A stretch of 43,726 nucleotides of DNA. It comes from Nocardiaceae bacterium (GTDB lineage Bacteria; Actinomycetota; Actinomycetes; Mycobacteriales; Mycobacteriaceae). Under the pieces are notes generated by a model. The model made no database searches. It was given only the letters and a program-made list of their open reading frames with translations, and was not told the origin of the DNA. Each line of letters starts with the position of its first letter. Position 1 is the first letter of the stretch. Location of the stretch: positions 1 to 43,726 of the forward strand of contig JAJFUQ010000008.1 of the NCBI GenBank assembly GCA_021372355.1. Reading direction: 5' to 3'. The position numbers and the translations under genes were made by a program. Below are positions 33,413 through 42,117 of the stretch, piece after piece.

Positions 33413-34929
33413 GAATAACCCTCCGGCGGCACCGTGAGGTCGACCAGGTAGGCGATCACGACGTCATCGATGCAGGCCACCCCGTAATTGAACGACACCG
33501 TGTGCTGGGTTCCGTGGTAAGTGAGCAAAGAAGCACCGATCGCCTTCGCGAGATCGACACCGTCCTGATAGGGCGTCGCCGGATCCCCGATCGTCGAGAC
33601 GACGACGACCTTCGGCACGTTCGCCGGAATCTTCGGCTCGGTGCGGTCGAACGTGACGGGCCAGAACGCACACGTATCCAGAGCAGCGTTGCCGTTGCCA
33701 CGGCCGTCGTCCATGAAGGGTGCGGCTTTGCGGAATTCGCCGTCGGCCTGATCCACTCGCGCGCGATCGGTGACTGGCGGGTCGTCCGCGCAGCGGACCG
33801 CGTTGAAGGCGTCGTCCATGTTGCTGTAGGTGCCATCACTGCGACGACCGTCGTAGTAGTCGGCGAGCGCGAGAAGGCTGTCCCCGCGGCCGAAACTGAG
33901 TTCGCGCAGGCCCGTCGTCAGCATGCCCCGCATCTCGGGGCTGTACAGCGCCTGCTGGGTACCGGTGATCGCATCTGTGTAGCTCAGCCCGCGCCCGTCG
34001 TCGGTCCGCGCAGGCTTGGAAATCAGCGGGTTGACCAGGGCGCGATACCGGGCGACCGCATGCGTCGGATCCGTTCCGAGCGGGCAGTCCGAACTCTCCG
34101 CGCACTGGCGCGCGAAATTGTCGAAAGCGGCCTGGAAACCGACGAGCTGCACCCGGATTTCCTCGACCGGGTCTGCGCCGGGCGGTACCCCGCCGTCGAG
34201 CACCATCGCGCGCACCCGATCCGGATAAGCGGCGAGATAGTCCGAGCCGATCTTCGTGCCGTACGAGAACCCGACGAAGTTCAATTTCGGATCGCCGAGT
34301 ACCGCACGCATGACATCGAGATCCTTGACGACATCCCGGGTGCCCACGTGCTCGAGCACTTCGGGCTTGTTGTTCGCCTGACAGCGCGCTGCGTAGTCGC
34401 GCTCTTCCTGCTCGGTCTTCGCGATTCCCGCGGGCGAGGTGTCGACGTCGAGATCGCGCCGATCAGCGTCGATCTCCGCGTCGCTGTTACAGACGATCGC
34501 CGGCGTCGACGCACCGACGCCACGGGGATCGAACCCGACCACGTCAAACGAGCGGCCCACGGCCGAGTTGGCGACGTTGGCGGGAGTGTTCAGTCCGGAT
34601 GCCCCGGGGCCACCGGGGTTGACGATGAGCGAGCCGATCTTGTCCCCGGACGCGCGGATTCGGGACATCGCGATCTGCGCCGTGCCGGTATCGGGATGGT
34701 CGTAGTCGATCGGAACGTCGATCCGGGTGCACTCGAGCAGGCGCGACAACGCTTCTTCACGGTGCCGGTATCCGACGCAGCTCCCCCAGTCCAATTCCTG
34801 GCTGTAGAACCGCTCGAGACCGGCCGGGACCGGGTGCGAGGTGTCCGGACGAGCCTCCGGCGCGACGGTGCAGCCCGCTACCGCGAAAGCGGTGACGGCG
34901 GTCAGGGCCGCGATTCGCCGAACGAGCAT
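33406..34929 (-). CDS. Hip1/CaeA-like lipoprotein alpha/beta hydrolase (first copy)
   Basis: 507 residues, paralogue of the downstream gene. Lipobox VAGC (Cys20), VNPGGPGASG oxyanion segment, GFSYG with Ser222 (close to the known Ser228 of Hip1), STIGDPATPY with the acid and GTQHTV with the His. Conserved cysteines (Cys51, Cys67, Cys147, Cys183 and others) fit disulfides in an extracytoplasmic enzyme. It is first of the pair in transcription order and follows the mycolyltransferase gene on the same strand. Position matches Rv2224c/Rv2223c beside panB. Which copy is the functional Hip1 equivalent cannot be settled by eye. Confidence 0.93.
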   Translation of the reverse strand: MLVRRIAALTAVTAFAVAGCTVAPEARPDTSHPVPAGLERFYSQELDWGSCVGYRHREEALSRLLECTRIDVPIDYDHPDTGTAQIAMSRIRASGDKIGSLIVNPGGPGASGLNTPANVANSAVGRSFDVVGFDPRGVGASTPAIVCNSDAEIDADRRDLDVDTSPAGIAKTEQEERDYAARCQANNKPEVLEHVGTRDVVKDLDVMRAVLGDPKLNFVGFSYGTKIGSDYLAAYPDRVRAMVLDGGVPPGADPVEEIRVQLVGFQAAFDNFARQCAESSDCPLGTDPTHAVARYRALVNPLISKPARTDDGRGLSYTDAITGTQQALYSPEMRGMLTTGLRELSFGRGDSLLALADYYDGRRSDGTYSNMDDAFNAVRCADDPPVTDRARVDQADGEFRKAAPFMDDGRGNGNAALDTCAFWPVTFDRTEPKIPANVPKVVVVSTIGDPATPYQDGVDLAKAIGASLLTYHGTQHTVSFNYGVACIDDVVIAYLVDLTVPPEGYSC

Positions 34930-34943
34930 GGGATCGATCGTGC

Positions 34944-34959
34944 CACGACCTGCGTCGTG
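34944..34959 (-). terminator. Short hairpin after mycolyltransferase gene
   Basis: CACGAC (34944-34949) and GTCGTG (34954-34959) around a 4-base loop, one base after the stop codon of the mycolyltransferase gene and 15 bases before the Hip1-like gene. There is no T-run, so it is at best a weak terminator or a spacer structure in an operon. Confidence 0.3.
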
Positions 34960-34960
34960 C

Positions 34961-35992
34961 TCAGCTCCCGGACGTCGATGGCGGAGTCGGGGTGGTGGTC
35001 AGTCCGAGGCCCCGGCTAAGTACCGGCCAGGAATCATGCAGAGCATCCTGCCAATACGGCCAGGAGTGCGTTCCGATGGTGTTGAACTTGAACGTCGCCG
35101 GGACGTTGTTTGCCTTGAACTTCGCCTGGACGAGGCGAGTGCAGTCACGCGCACCCTGTTCTTGGGCGATCGCACCACTCAAGTCCGTCGGGTAGCTGTA
35201 CAACGGGTTGAAGGTCAGGTCAGCGGGACCGGGAATACCGGAACCGACGGAAATGTAGATGGGCTTACCACGCAGTGCGTTGAGGTGTGCCGTTGTTGTG
35301 GGGTCGTGCGCAACCCAGTCCGGGTCGGTGACGGGTCCCCACATGTTGTCCGGGTTGCCGCCGCGCGAGATGACCGAACCCCGAACAATCGCCTGGCCAA
35401 CTGGATTACTCATGAGGAGGCATGTGCTGTAGGACCCGACAGCCTTGTAGAGCTCTGGTCTGCGCGAAGCAATCGCCGCGGCGGCCATGCCGCCCGCAGA
35501 TAGGCCGGCGATCGCGTTGGTACCGTTACCACCGAAATCGCTGTCGATAATCGGCCGCAGTTCCTCTGTCAGGAACGTCTCCCACTTGAGCGTACCGAGA
35601 GTGGGGTCAGGCTTCTGCCAGTCGGTATAGAGCGTTCCGCCGCCGCCGACCGGCATCACGATGTTGACGTTCTTGCCGTTCGTGAACGTGTCGACGTCCG
35701 TCCGAAGTAACCAGGTGCTCGCGGGTTGGTCGTTTCGTGCGCCAGTTCCATCGAGGAGATAGAGCGTCGGCGCTGTCCCCGTAGCGGAGGCCCGAATGAC
35801 GTCGACACGAACCTTTCCCATGAACGCCGAGTCCACCGTCAACTGGTGAGCACGACCATTGACGGTCGGTATTGTCCCGTTGTCGGTGTAGGTCACGTTC
35901 GCCGAGACTGGCGCGGTCGGCAGTGCGGTCAGCTGCGCCGCGACTATCAGTGCCGCAGCGGCGGTGCCGCGCCGAATCAGCCTGCCGACCAT
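34961..35992 (-). CDS. Antigen 85-type mycolyltransferase
   Basis: A 343-residue secreted esterase-D/Ag85 family protein. The signal peptide ends near PVSANV (about residue 31). The fold is shown by TLYLLDGTGARNDQ, ETFLTEELRPIID, the nucleophile elbow AGLSAGG with Ser165, and the C-terminal FNTIGTHSWPYW with the catalytic His. These enzymes move mycolic acids between trehalose monomycolate and arabinogalactan or trehalose. AGGAGGT six bases before the ATG at 35992 supports the start. Its presence shows a mycolate outer membrane. In M. tuberculosis no such gene lies between Rv2224c and panB, so this is a local insertion. The Thr/Pro-rich tail is short. Confidence 0.92.
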   Translation of the reverse strand: MVGRLIRRGTAAAALIVAAQLTALPTAPVSANVTYTDNGTIPTVNGRAHQLTVDSAFMGKVRVDVIRASATGTAPTLYLLDGTGARNDQPASTWLLRTDVDTFTNGKNVNIVMPVGGGGTLYTDWQKPDPTLGTLKWETFLTEELRPIIDSDFGGNGTNAIAGLSAGGMAAAAIASRRPELYKAVGSYSTCLLMSNPVGQAIVRGSVISRGGNPDNMWGPVTDPDWVAHDPTTTAHLNALRGKPIYISVGSGIPGPADLTFNPLYSYPTDLSGAIAQEQGARDCTRLVQAKFKANNVPATFKFNTIGTHSWPYWQDALHDSWPVLSRGLGLTTTPTPPSTSGS

Positions 35993-36065
35993 TTCCTACC
36001 TCCTGCATGGGAATAGCGTCAGTACAGGCGGTTAGTTGATTTTTCAAAAGACGGAACTCGGATTC

Positions 36066-36094
36066 GGAATCATTCCGTGATGCGGATTCATCCG
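36066..36094. repeat. Two small palindromes upstream of mycolyltransferase and panB
   Basis: GGAAT-C-ATTCC (36066-36076) and CGGAT-TC-ATCCG (36083-36094) lie 6 bases apart in the 250-base region between the two divergent genes. They are 74 bases before the mycolyltransferase start and about 150 before panB. Nothing else was recognised in this gap. They are possible operator elements, shown only by symmetry. Confidence 0.3.
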
Positions 36095-36242
36095 TCCAAA
36101 TGACAATTTCGATCAGTTTCGGGCTGTGATGAACCACACCGCGTCGATTCCTACACCTCGCCGGTAGGTGGTGGAACACTTGAGAGGTACCGAGAAACCC
36201 GGGGACCCACAGCGTGGGCCTCGAGGATGGAAAGAGACATCG

Positions 36243-37085
36243 ATGTCCGAAACGCCCGCGTACGGTGCTGCCCCCACGAGTGCGGCCACCCGTCGCAAGA
36301 CACGCATCCACCACCTTCAGTCCGCCAAGGCCGAGGGGCGGAAATGGGCCATGCTGACCGCCTACGACTACTCGAGCGCCAAGCTCTTCGACGACGCCGA
36401 GATTCCGGTTCTCCTCGTCGGTGATTCGGCGGCCAACGTCGTGTACGGCTACGACACGACGGTTCACGTCAACATCGAAGAACTCATCCCGCTGGTGCGC
36501 GCGGTCGTCCGCGGCGCCCCTCACGCGCTCGTCGTCGCCGACCTGCCGTTCGGTTCGTACGAGGTGTCCCCGGAACAGGCCGTCCGCACGGCGATCCGGT
36601 TCATGAACGAGGGCATGGCCCACGCGGTCAAGCTCGAAGGTGGCGAGCGCATGGCCGCGCAGATCGCCGCGATCACCGCCGCGGGCATCCCTGTCATGGC
36701 CCACATCGGCTTCACCCCGCAGAGCGTCAACAGCCTTGGCGGATTCCGCGTCCAGGGGCGTGGCGACGGCGCTGACCAGCTCATTGCCGACGCGATCGCA
36801 GTTCAGGAAGCCGGCGCGTTCTCCGTCGTCATGGAGATGGTTCCGGCCGAACTCGCGGGCCAGGTCACCGGCAAGCTGCAGATCCCCACGATCGGCATCG
36901 GCGCCGGAAAGGAATGCGACGCGCAGGTTCTCGTGTGGCAGGACATGGCCGGCTACACCAAGGGCCGCACGGCGAAGTTCGTCAAGCGTTATGCCGAGCT
37001 GGGCACCGCCCTACAGGCCGCCGCGGAGCAGTACCGCGACGACGTCGCGACCGGCGCCTTCCCGGGACCCGAACACTCCTTCTGA
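36243..37085 (+). CDS. panB: 3-methyl-2-oxobutanoate hydroxymethyltransferase PanB
   Basis: The first committed enzyme of pantothenate (and so CoA) synthesis: it adds a hydroxymethyl group from methylene-tetrahydrofolate to ketoisovalerate. 280 residues. [27 protein letters not shown], the metal-binding start of the barrel, is at about residues 36-62, and [22 protein letters not shown] and [18 protein letters not shown] follow in order. ATG 36243 was chosen over an upstream in-frame ATG because the N-terminus then matches mycobacterial PanB and a purine-rich stretch (GGAAAGAG) lies just before it. It is followed by a long hairpin. panC and panD are not in the window. Confidence 0.96.
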   Translation: MSETPAYGAAPTSAATRRKTRIHHLQSAKAEGRKWAMLTAYDYSSAKLFDDAEIPVLLVGDSAANVVYGYDTTVHVNIEELIPLVRAVVRGAPHALVVADLPFGSYEVSPEQAVRTAIRFMNEGMAHAVKLEGGERMAAQIAAITAAGIPVMAHIGFTPQSVNSLGGFRVQGRGDGADQLIADAIAVQEAGAFSVVMEMVPAELAGQVTGKLQIPTIGIGAGKECDAQVLVWQDMAGYTKGRTAKFVKRYAELGTALQAAAEQYRDDVATGAFPGPEHSF

Positions 37086-37103
37086 CGGGTCATCCCGGCA
37101 GCC

Positions 37104-37182
37104 CGGCCCATAACACTGGCGATTCTCGATTCGGCGGCCACTGAGGCCGCCTGATTCCCCGAATCGCCAGTGCTTCGGGCCG
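37104..37182 (+). terminator. Long compound hairpin after panB
   Basis: Three nested paired segments: CGGCCC/GGGCCG (37104-37109 and 37177-37182), a 12-bp arm CACTGGCGATTC (37114-37125) with its complement at 37161-37172, and GGCGGCC/GGCCGCC (37133-37139 and 37145-37151). Asymmetric internal loops separate them. It begins 18 bases after the panB stop. The lack of a T-run leaves open whether it terminates or protects the transcript end. Confidence 0.55.
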
Positions 37183-37264
37183 GCCGCTCTCGACAAGCGC
37201 GCCGCCTCCCCCTGGTGGCAAAATCGAATGTGCAGTACCCCTTTCACAGAATCGAGGTACCAGC

Positions 37265-37636
37265 TTGACTTCGGTGCGCTTGCTCACCGTTTCCGCGGCT
37301 GCCGTGGCACTTTCCGCCTGTGGGCCCGGGCAGTCCACCCCGCCCGCTCCCACGACACCGCCACCGGCGGTCGCCAACAGCGCCGCCCAGCAACTGTGCG
37401 ACCAACTGCAGGGCGCCCTTCCGGACTGGCGCATCCAGACCCCGTCCTTGACGCATCCCGCGTTCAACGTGCTCGTTCAGGCGTGGGGTCTCCAGAACGG
37501 CGTCACCGCCCAGATCGTCAGCCATCGCGCACTGGTCGATGACGTGACCACGAGGCAGTGCGCCCAGACTCGCAGCGACGCGCTCAAGGCACTGGAACTT
37601 CCGAGCCTTGCCGCCGGCTTGGTTGGGCTTGGCTGA
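37265..37636 (+). CDS. Small putative lipoprotein
   Basis: 123 residues. The signal peptide carries lipobox LSAC at residues 16-19, so Cys19 would be lipidated. A Pro-rich stretch (STPPAPTTPPPAV) follows, and then a roughly 80-residue domain with two more cysteines (QLCDQL, RQCAQT) that could form one disulfide. TTG at 37265 is the likely start, with GAGGT about 7 bases upstream; no ATG or GTG gives the signal peptide. It resembles small envelope proteins of unknown function in Rhodococcus and Mycobacterium. The stop is 2 bases before the iminopeptidase start, so they are co-transcribed. Confidence 0.7.
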   Translation: MTSVRLLTVSAAAVALSACGPGQSTPPAPTTPPPAVANSAAQQLCDQLQGALPDWRIQTPSLTHPAFNVLVQAWGLQNGVTAQIVSHRALVDDVTTRQCAQTRSDALKALELPSLAAGLVGLG

Positions 37637-37638
37637 CA

Positions 37639-38592
37639 ATGCGGACCCTCTATCCCGCGATCGAGCCGTATGCGTCAGGGTTTCTGACGACTGACGATGG
37701 CCAGGAGATCTACTGGGAGACCTCTGGCAATCCGGACGGAAAACCGGTGGTCTTCCTGCACGGCGGTCCCGGTGCCGGTAGTGCTCCCTGGCACCGCCAG
37801 TTCTTCGATCCGGCGGCGTACCGCATCGTGCTGCTCGACCAGCGCGGTTGTGGTCGTTCGCGCCCCCATGTAGCGGACGGCGCGGATCTGTCGCTCAACA
37901 CGACCGACCACCTCATCGACGATCTCGAAGCCCTCCGCGAACTTCTCGGCATCGAACAGTGGCAGGTCTTCGGCGGATCGTGGGGTTCGACGTTGTCGCT
38001 CGCCTACGCGCAACGGCACCCGCATCGAGTCACCGAATTGGTGCTGCGCGGCATATTCCTACTGCGCCGGGCAGAACTCGACTGGTTCTACAACGGCCAG
38101 ACAGCCTGGGCGTTTCCCGAGCTGTGGGAGCAGTTCCTGACTCCGGTGCCATCGGCTGACCGCGAACGCGACCTCATCGAGGTCTATCACGAACTGCTGA
38201 ACTCGAAGGATCGCGCAATCGCCGAGTCTGCCGCGATCGCCTGGACCACCTGGGAAGCCGCTACGCTATCCCTGCTTCCCGACGCCGAGCGCGTGCGATC
38301 CTCCGCCGACCCGCGGTACGCCCTCGCCTTCGCCGGCATCGAAAACCACTACTTCTGTCACGCAGGATTCCTGCGGGAGGGCCAACTCCTCGACGAGGCG
38401 TCGAAGATCGAACACATCCCGACAGTGATCGTTCATGGCAGATACGACCTCGTTTGCCCGGCTCGTAATGCGTGGGACCTACACAAAGTCCTACCGGCGT
38501 CGACGCTGATCATCGTCGAAGACGCCGGTCACGCAGCGAGCGAGCCCGGCATCATTCACCACCTCGTAGAGACAACGGACCGATTCCGATGA
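37639..38592 (+). CDS. pip: Proline iminopeptidase
   Basis: A 317-residue cytoplasmic serine peptidase (family S33) that removes N-terminal proline. HGGPGAGSAP (41-50) gives the oxyanion region, GGSWGS with Ser114 is the nucleophile, VHGRYDLVCP holds the catalytic Asp and EDAGHAASEP the catalytic His. LDQRGCGRS and the N-terminal PAIEPYASGFLTTDDGQEIYWE are typical. The ATG at 37639 directly follows the lipoprotein stop. The end overlaps the CHAD gene start in ATGA, which implies translational coupling. Confidence 0.95.
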   Translation: MRTLYPAIEPYASGFLTTDDGQEIYWETSGNPDGKPVVFLHGGPGAGSAPWHRQFFDPAAYRIVLLDQRGCGRSRPHVADGADLSLNTTDHLIDDLEALRELLGIEQWQVFGGSWGSTLSLAYAQRHPHRVTELVLRGIFLLRRAELDWFYNGQTAWAFPELWEQFLTPVPSADRERDLIEVYHELLNSKDRAIAESAAIAWTTWEAATLSLLPDAERVRSSADPRYALAFAGIENHYFCHAGFLREGQLLDEASKIEHIPTVIVHGRYDLVCPARNAWDLHKVLPASTLIIVEDAGHAASEPGIIHHLVETTDRFR

Positions 38593-39473
38593 AGAGCAAG
38601 ACCACGGCCGGATCAGCGCTGCTGACCGCCTTGCGATCCGACGTCGATCGACTCATCAAGGCCGAGCCGGACGTCATCGCGGACAAGTACGACTCCATCC
38701 ATCAGATGCGCGTCGCCACGCGGCGACTTCGCAGTGTCATGCGCAGCTACAAGAAGATCCTTCCGGGTGACGCGTCGAAAGAGCTTCGCAACGAACTCAA
38801 ATGGCTCGCCGGGCTCCTCGGCGAAGCCCGCGACGCCGAGGTCCTCGCCGAGCGATTCCAGAATCTGCTCGACCTGCAGCCAGATGGCTTGGCGCAGGGG
38901 CCCGTCTACGACCGCCTCGTCGGCGCACAACGGCGTCGCTACGCCGACGCGCACGAAGGCGCGGTCAAGGAACTCGGTGGTGATCGCTACCGCGCTCTAC
39001 GTGCACGACTCGAGGAACTCAGCATTGGAAGGCTCGACACAACACTTTCGGAAGCTCCTGCCGAGAAGATCTTCCTCGACTGCTTGACCAGGGATTACGA
39101 GCGGGTCCGGGACGACGTGCGCATGCAGTTCGCGGCCTCCCCAGAGGATCGGATCGAGGCTCTGCACGACGTTCGGAAGTCGAGCAAGGCACTTCGCTAC
39201 TCGGGTGAGGCCGCTACTGGAGTGCTCGGCGAGGCGGCGGCCCAGGTCGCGTCGGCGGCCAAGTCGCTGCAGACGGTGCTCGGCGATTGGCGCGACGCGG
39301 CCGAGGCGCAGGCGCACATCATGGACGTGGCGGCGCAAGCACGGGCCGCGGGCGAGGACCTGTTCGTCTACGGCGTTCTGCACCACACCGAAGGGATGGC
39401 GGCGGAGAACTTCCTCGCCGGCTACCGTCCCGCGCTCGACGTGCTCACGACGGAGTGTGCGGTCCTGCGCTGA
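38589..39473 (+). CDS. CHAD domain protein
   Basis: 294 residues, essentially one CHAD domain made of two helical halves. Each half carries the conserved His/Arg cluster: IHQMRVATRRLRSVMRSYKK (from His38) and ALHDVRKSSKALRY in the second half. CHAD domains bind polyphosphate through this basic surface. No CYTH domain is attached. It is equivalent by position to the CHAD gene Rv2226 after panB in M. tuberculosis. The ATG lies inside the iminopeptidase stop (ATGA). The function in the cell is unsettled. Confidence 0.9.
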   Translation: MKSKTTAGSALLTALRSDVDRLIKAEPDVIADKYDSIHQMRVATRRLRSVMRSYKKILPGDASKELRNELKWLAGLLGEARDAEVLAERFQNLLDLQPDGLAQGPVYDRLVGAQRRRYADAHEGAVKELGGDRYRALRARLEELSIGRLDTTLSEAPAEKIFLDCLTRDYERVRDDVRMQFAASPEDRIEALHDVRKSSKALRYSGEAATGVLGEAAAQVASAAKSLQTVLGDWRDAAEAQAHIMDVAAQARAAGEDLFVYGVLHHTEGMAAENFLAGYRPALDVLTTECAVLR

Positions 39474-39486
39474 ATCGCCGGCTCGG

Positions 39487-40890
39487 TCATTCGGCGCTCA
39501 ACCGGACCGCACGTCGGGCCGGATCCGCGACCGTCAGCCGCACCTGAAGTTGCTGCCCCTCCGTCGGGTTGCCGTCGCAGGGGGCGATCACGGGCGGCTC
39601 CGCGATGAACACCTCCGCTGGGTGCTTCTCGTTGGCCGCCCGAACGACGACACCCGAAAACGTCTGACCCACTCGAGCGCTCAGGACCAGCGCTTCGGTT
39701 TTGTCCACACAGGCGCGGTCGACCTTCGCGGCGGTTTGGTCGGACTCCCGCAGGACCGGCGGCAGATCATGGAGCCGGGTGCGCGCCCAGTCTGGCACCG
39801 GCTGACCTGCACAGATCGCCAGACAGACCTCGGTGACGTACCGGTCGCCCAACCGACGCAGTGGTGCGGTGACGTGCGCGTACGGGAGTCCGATCGCCGC
39901 GTGCAGCGGTTGCGGCGGCAACTCTCCGTCGAACGGCACGTAGGACGCACCGCGGAGCAGACTCGTCGCCTCGCCCATGAGCACCATCGTGGTCGGCAGG
40001 TTCGGGTCAAGGCCCGTCAGGAATTCACCCGGACTCATCGTGTCCGGCCACTGCACCCCGAGGGATGTCGCACATTTCCGGAGTGCCTCGACCGACCCCT
40101 CTTCGGCAGGCGGCAAGGTGCGCAGAAGTCCGACCTTCGCGTCGAGCATGAGCTGCGCGGCGCAGGTACCAGTGAGCAGGGAGATCTCGGCATTCCAGTC
40201 GTCGGCCGGGGTGTGTTCGCGCGCGACGAGTTTCCACGTGCCGTTGCCGTCGGACTCGACCTCCTGTTCGGGGAGGTGCAGTTCGATGGCTCCACGCTTG
40301 CGCGCCAAAGCCATCCGCAATTCTCCGACAGCCGGCAGATGCTCGATGGAAGCGTGCAGGCGTCCGGCCTGGGCATCGGCGTACACGCCGATGTAGTCGA
40401 ACCGGGCCACCGACCGAACGAGTGCCCGGCTGACGCGGATCGAGATGTGTTCGCCCTCAGTGTTGAGTTCGATCGTCCACAACGCCGCCGGTCGAATTTG
40501 GTCCGGCAGCAGGCTCGCAGTGCCTTCACTGAGCACCCTGGGATGCAACGGCACCGACCCGTCGGGAAGGTACATCGTCTGCCCCCGAGACCAGGTCTCC
40601 TGCTCGAGCGCGCCCCCTGGCTCGACGACTGATCCAACATCCGCGATCGCGTAGTGAACCGTGAATCCGGCGTCGGTCTTCGCGATGTGAACGGCCTGGT
40701 CGAGGTCCATCGAACCCGGCGGGTCGATCGTGACGAAGGGAATGTCGGTGCGGTCTTTGCGCACTTCCGCGTATCGATCAGTCGCGTTCTCGGCTTCGGT
40801 CACCGCGGCGGTTGGGTAGTCCGTCGGCAGTCCGAACTCGTCTCGAATGTCGTCGAAGGAGAACGCTTTCGCCGATAGCCGTATACCCAT
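39487..40890 (-). CDS. Minimal RNB-domain exoribonuclease
   Basis: 467 residues with an RNase II-type catalytic core: TIDPPGSMDLDQAV at 54-67, then VHYAIADVGSVVEPG, GLPYAHVTAPLRRLGDRYV and a short C-terminal beta domain (residues about 405-467). RNase II and RNase R have cold-shock and S1 domains and are about 640-810 residues; both cold-shock domains are missing here. In the acidic motif Asp56, Asp62 and Asp64 are kept, but the fourth position is Gln65 instead of Asp. Related short RNB proteins are common in actinobacteria. It probably degrades RNA 3'-5', but activity should not be assumed. It ends 13 bases from the converging CHAD gene. Confidence 0.85.
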   Translation of the reverse strand: MGIRLSAKAFSFDDIRDEFGLPTDYPTAAVTEAENATDRYAEVRKDRTDIPFVTIDPPGSMDLDQAVHIAKTDAGFTVHYAIADVGSVVEPGGALEQETWSRGQTMYLPDGSVPLHPRVLSEGTASLLPDQIRPAALWTIELNTEGEHISIRVSRALVRSVARFDYIGVYADAQAGRLHASIEHLPAVGELRMALARKRGAIELHLPEQEVESDGNGTWKLVAREHTPADDWNAEISLLTGTCAAQLMLDAKVGLLRTLPPAEEGSVEALRKCATSLGVQWPDTMSPGEFLTGLDPNLPTTMVLMGEATSLLRGASYVPFDGELPPQPLHAAIGLPYAHVTAPLRRLGDRYVTEVCLAICAGQPVPDWARTRLHDLPPVLRESDQTAAKVDRACVDKTEALVLSARVGQTFSGVVVRAANEKHPAEVFIAEPPVIAPCDGNPTEGQQLQVRLTVADPARRAVRLSAE

Positions 40891-40948
40891 GGTCGCGACG
40901 GTACTAAAGGATTACCTCGCTACCGCCACGAACGGTGGTCCGGCCGTT

Positions 40949-42106
40949 CTACCGACTGAGTCCGCCGCGGCTGATGAGCTGATTGATGATCACGTTGCGC
41001 TGAATTTCGTTGGTTCCCTCGCCCACGATCATCAACGGCGCATCGCGGAAATAGCGCTCGACGTCGTATTCGGTGGAGTAGCCGTATCCGCCGTGGATTC
41101 GCACCGCATTGAGCGCAACTTCCATGGCGACTTCGGACGCATACAACTTCGCCATGCCTGCTTCCATGTCGCACCGCTGTCCCGACTGGGCTCGCTGCGC
41201 AGCGTGCAGGACCAACTGCCGGGCAGCGGTGAGCTTGGTCGCCATGTCGACGAGGTAGTTGCCGATCGACTGGTGCTTCCAGATCGGCTGACCGAACGAT
41301 TCTCGCTCTTGCGCGTACTTGAACGAGTCGTCGAACGCCGCCTGAGCGACTCCGAGTGCCCGGGATGCGACCTGGATGCGGCCCGTTTCCAGACCTTTCA
41401 TCATCTGGGCGAAGCCCTGGCCTTCTTCACCGCCGAGTACCGAATCAACCGGAGTGCGGTACCCGTCGAACGCGAGCTCGCAACTCTCGACGCCCTTGTA
41501 GCCGAGCTTGGGCAGATCTCGCGACACCGTCAGGCCGGGGCCGTGCTCGACCAGCAGGATGCTGATGCCTTTGTGTCGCGGCCGGGCGTTCGGGTCGGTC
41601 TTGCACAGCAACGCGATGAGGCCGGAGCGGCGTGCATTGCTGATCCACGTCTTCGAACCCGACACGACGTACTCGTCACCTTCACGGCGCGCGATCGTTG
41701 ACATCGCCTGAAGATCCGATCCCCCGCCTGGCTCGGTAAGTGCCATGGTGGCGCGGATCTCCCCCGTTGCCATCTTCGGCAGGTACTGACGCTTCTGTTC
41801 GTCGGTTCCGAACGCGACGAGCAGCTTGGAGACAACGGAGTGACCGCCCATCGCCCCCGCCAAGCTCATCCAGCCGCGCGCCAACTCCTCAGTGACACCG
41901 ACGTAGCACGGCATCGACACGTCCGTTCCGCCGAATTCCTCGGGAATCGCCAGTCCATAGATACCGAGTTCTTTCATCTTGTCGATGAGCGCTTCGGGGT
42001 AGGTGTTGGCCTTCTCGAGGTCGTGCGCCACCGGCCGGACCTCGCGGTCGACGAAGTCTCGAACGGTCTTGACGACGAGCAGTTCGTCCTCGGTGAGCAT
42101 GGTCAT
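40949..42106 (-). CDS. Acyl-CoA dehydrogenase
   Basis: A 385-residue FAD enzyme that introduces a double bond into acyl-CoA. Signatures: MALTEPGGGSD (FAD and substrate site), SGSKTWISNA, RIQVASRALGVAQAA, and RIHGGYGYSTEYDVERYFRDA followed by IVGEGTNEIQ with the catalytic Glu near residue 362. ATG 42106 (MTMLTEDELLVV) is preceded by GAGG; the frame continues upstream into the reductase gene and was not used. The gene starts 11 bases after the ferredoxin reductase stop, so it belongs to the same operon. The actual acyl chain is not predictable; branched-chain, fatty or steroid acyl-CoA are all possible. Confidence 0.93.
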   Translation of the reverse strand: MTMLTEDELLVVKTVRDFVDREVRPVAHDLEKANTYPEALIDKMKELGIYGLAIPEEFGGTDVSMPCYVGVTEELARGWMSLAGAMGGHSVVSKLLVAFGTDEQKRQYLPKMATGEIRATMALTEPGGGSDLQAMSTIARREGDEYVVSGSKTWISNARRSGLIALLCKTDPNARPRHKGISILLVEHGPGLTVSRDLPKLGYKGVESCELAFDGYRTPVDSVLGGEEGQGFAQMMKGLETGRIQVASRALGVAQAAFDDSFKYAQERESFGQPIWKHQSIGNYLVDMATKLTAARQLVLHAAQRAQSGQRCDMEAGMAKLYASEVAMEVALNAVRIHGGYGYSTEYDVERYFRDAPLMIVGEGTNEIQRNVIINQLISRGGLSR

Positions 42107-42117
42107 ATCGTCCTCGC

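Noticed and set aside
31832..35019. Two long plus-strand frames (528 and 604 codons) over the Hip1-like genes
   Set aside because: Both are shadows of the minus-strand lipoprotein genes, which have full catalytic sets and lipoboxes.
39205..40632. 475-codon plus-strand frame over the CHAD end and RNB gene
   Set aside because: It crosses two confident genes in the wrong frame, and its protein is Arg/Pro-rich without motifs.
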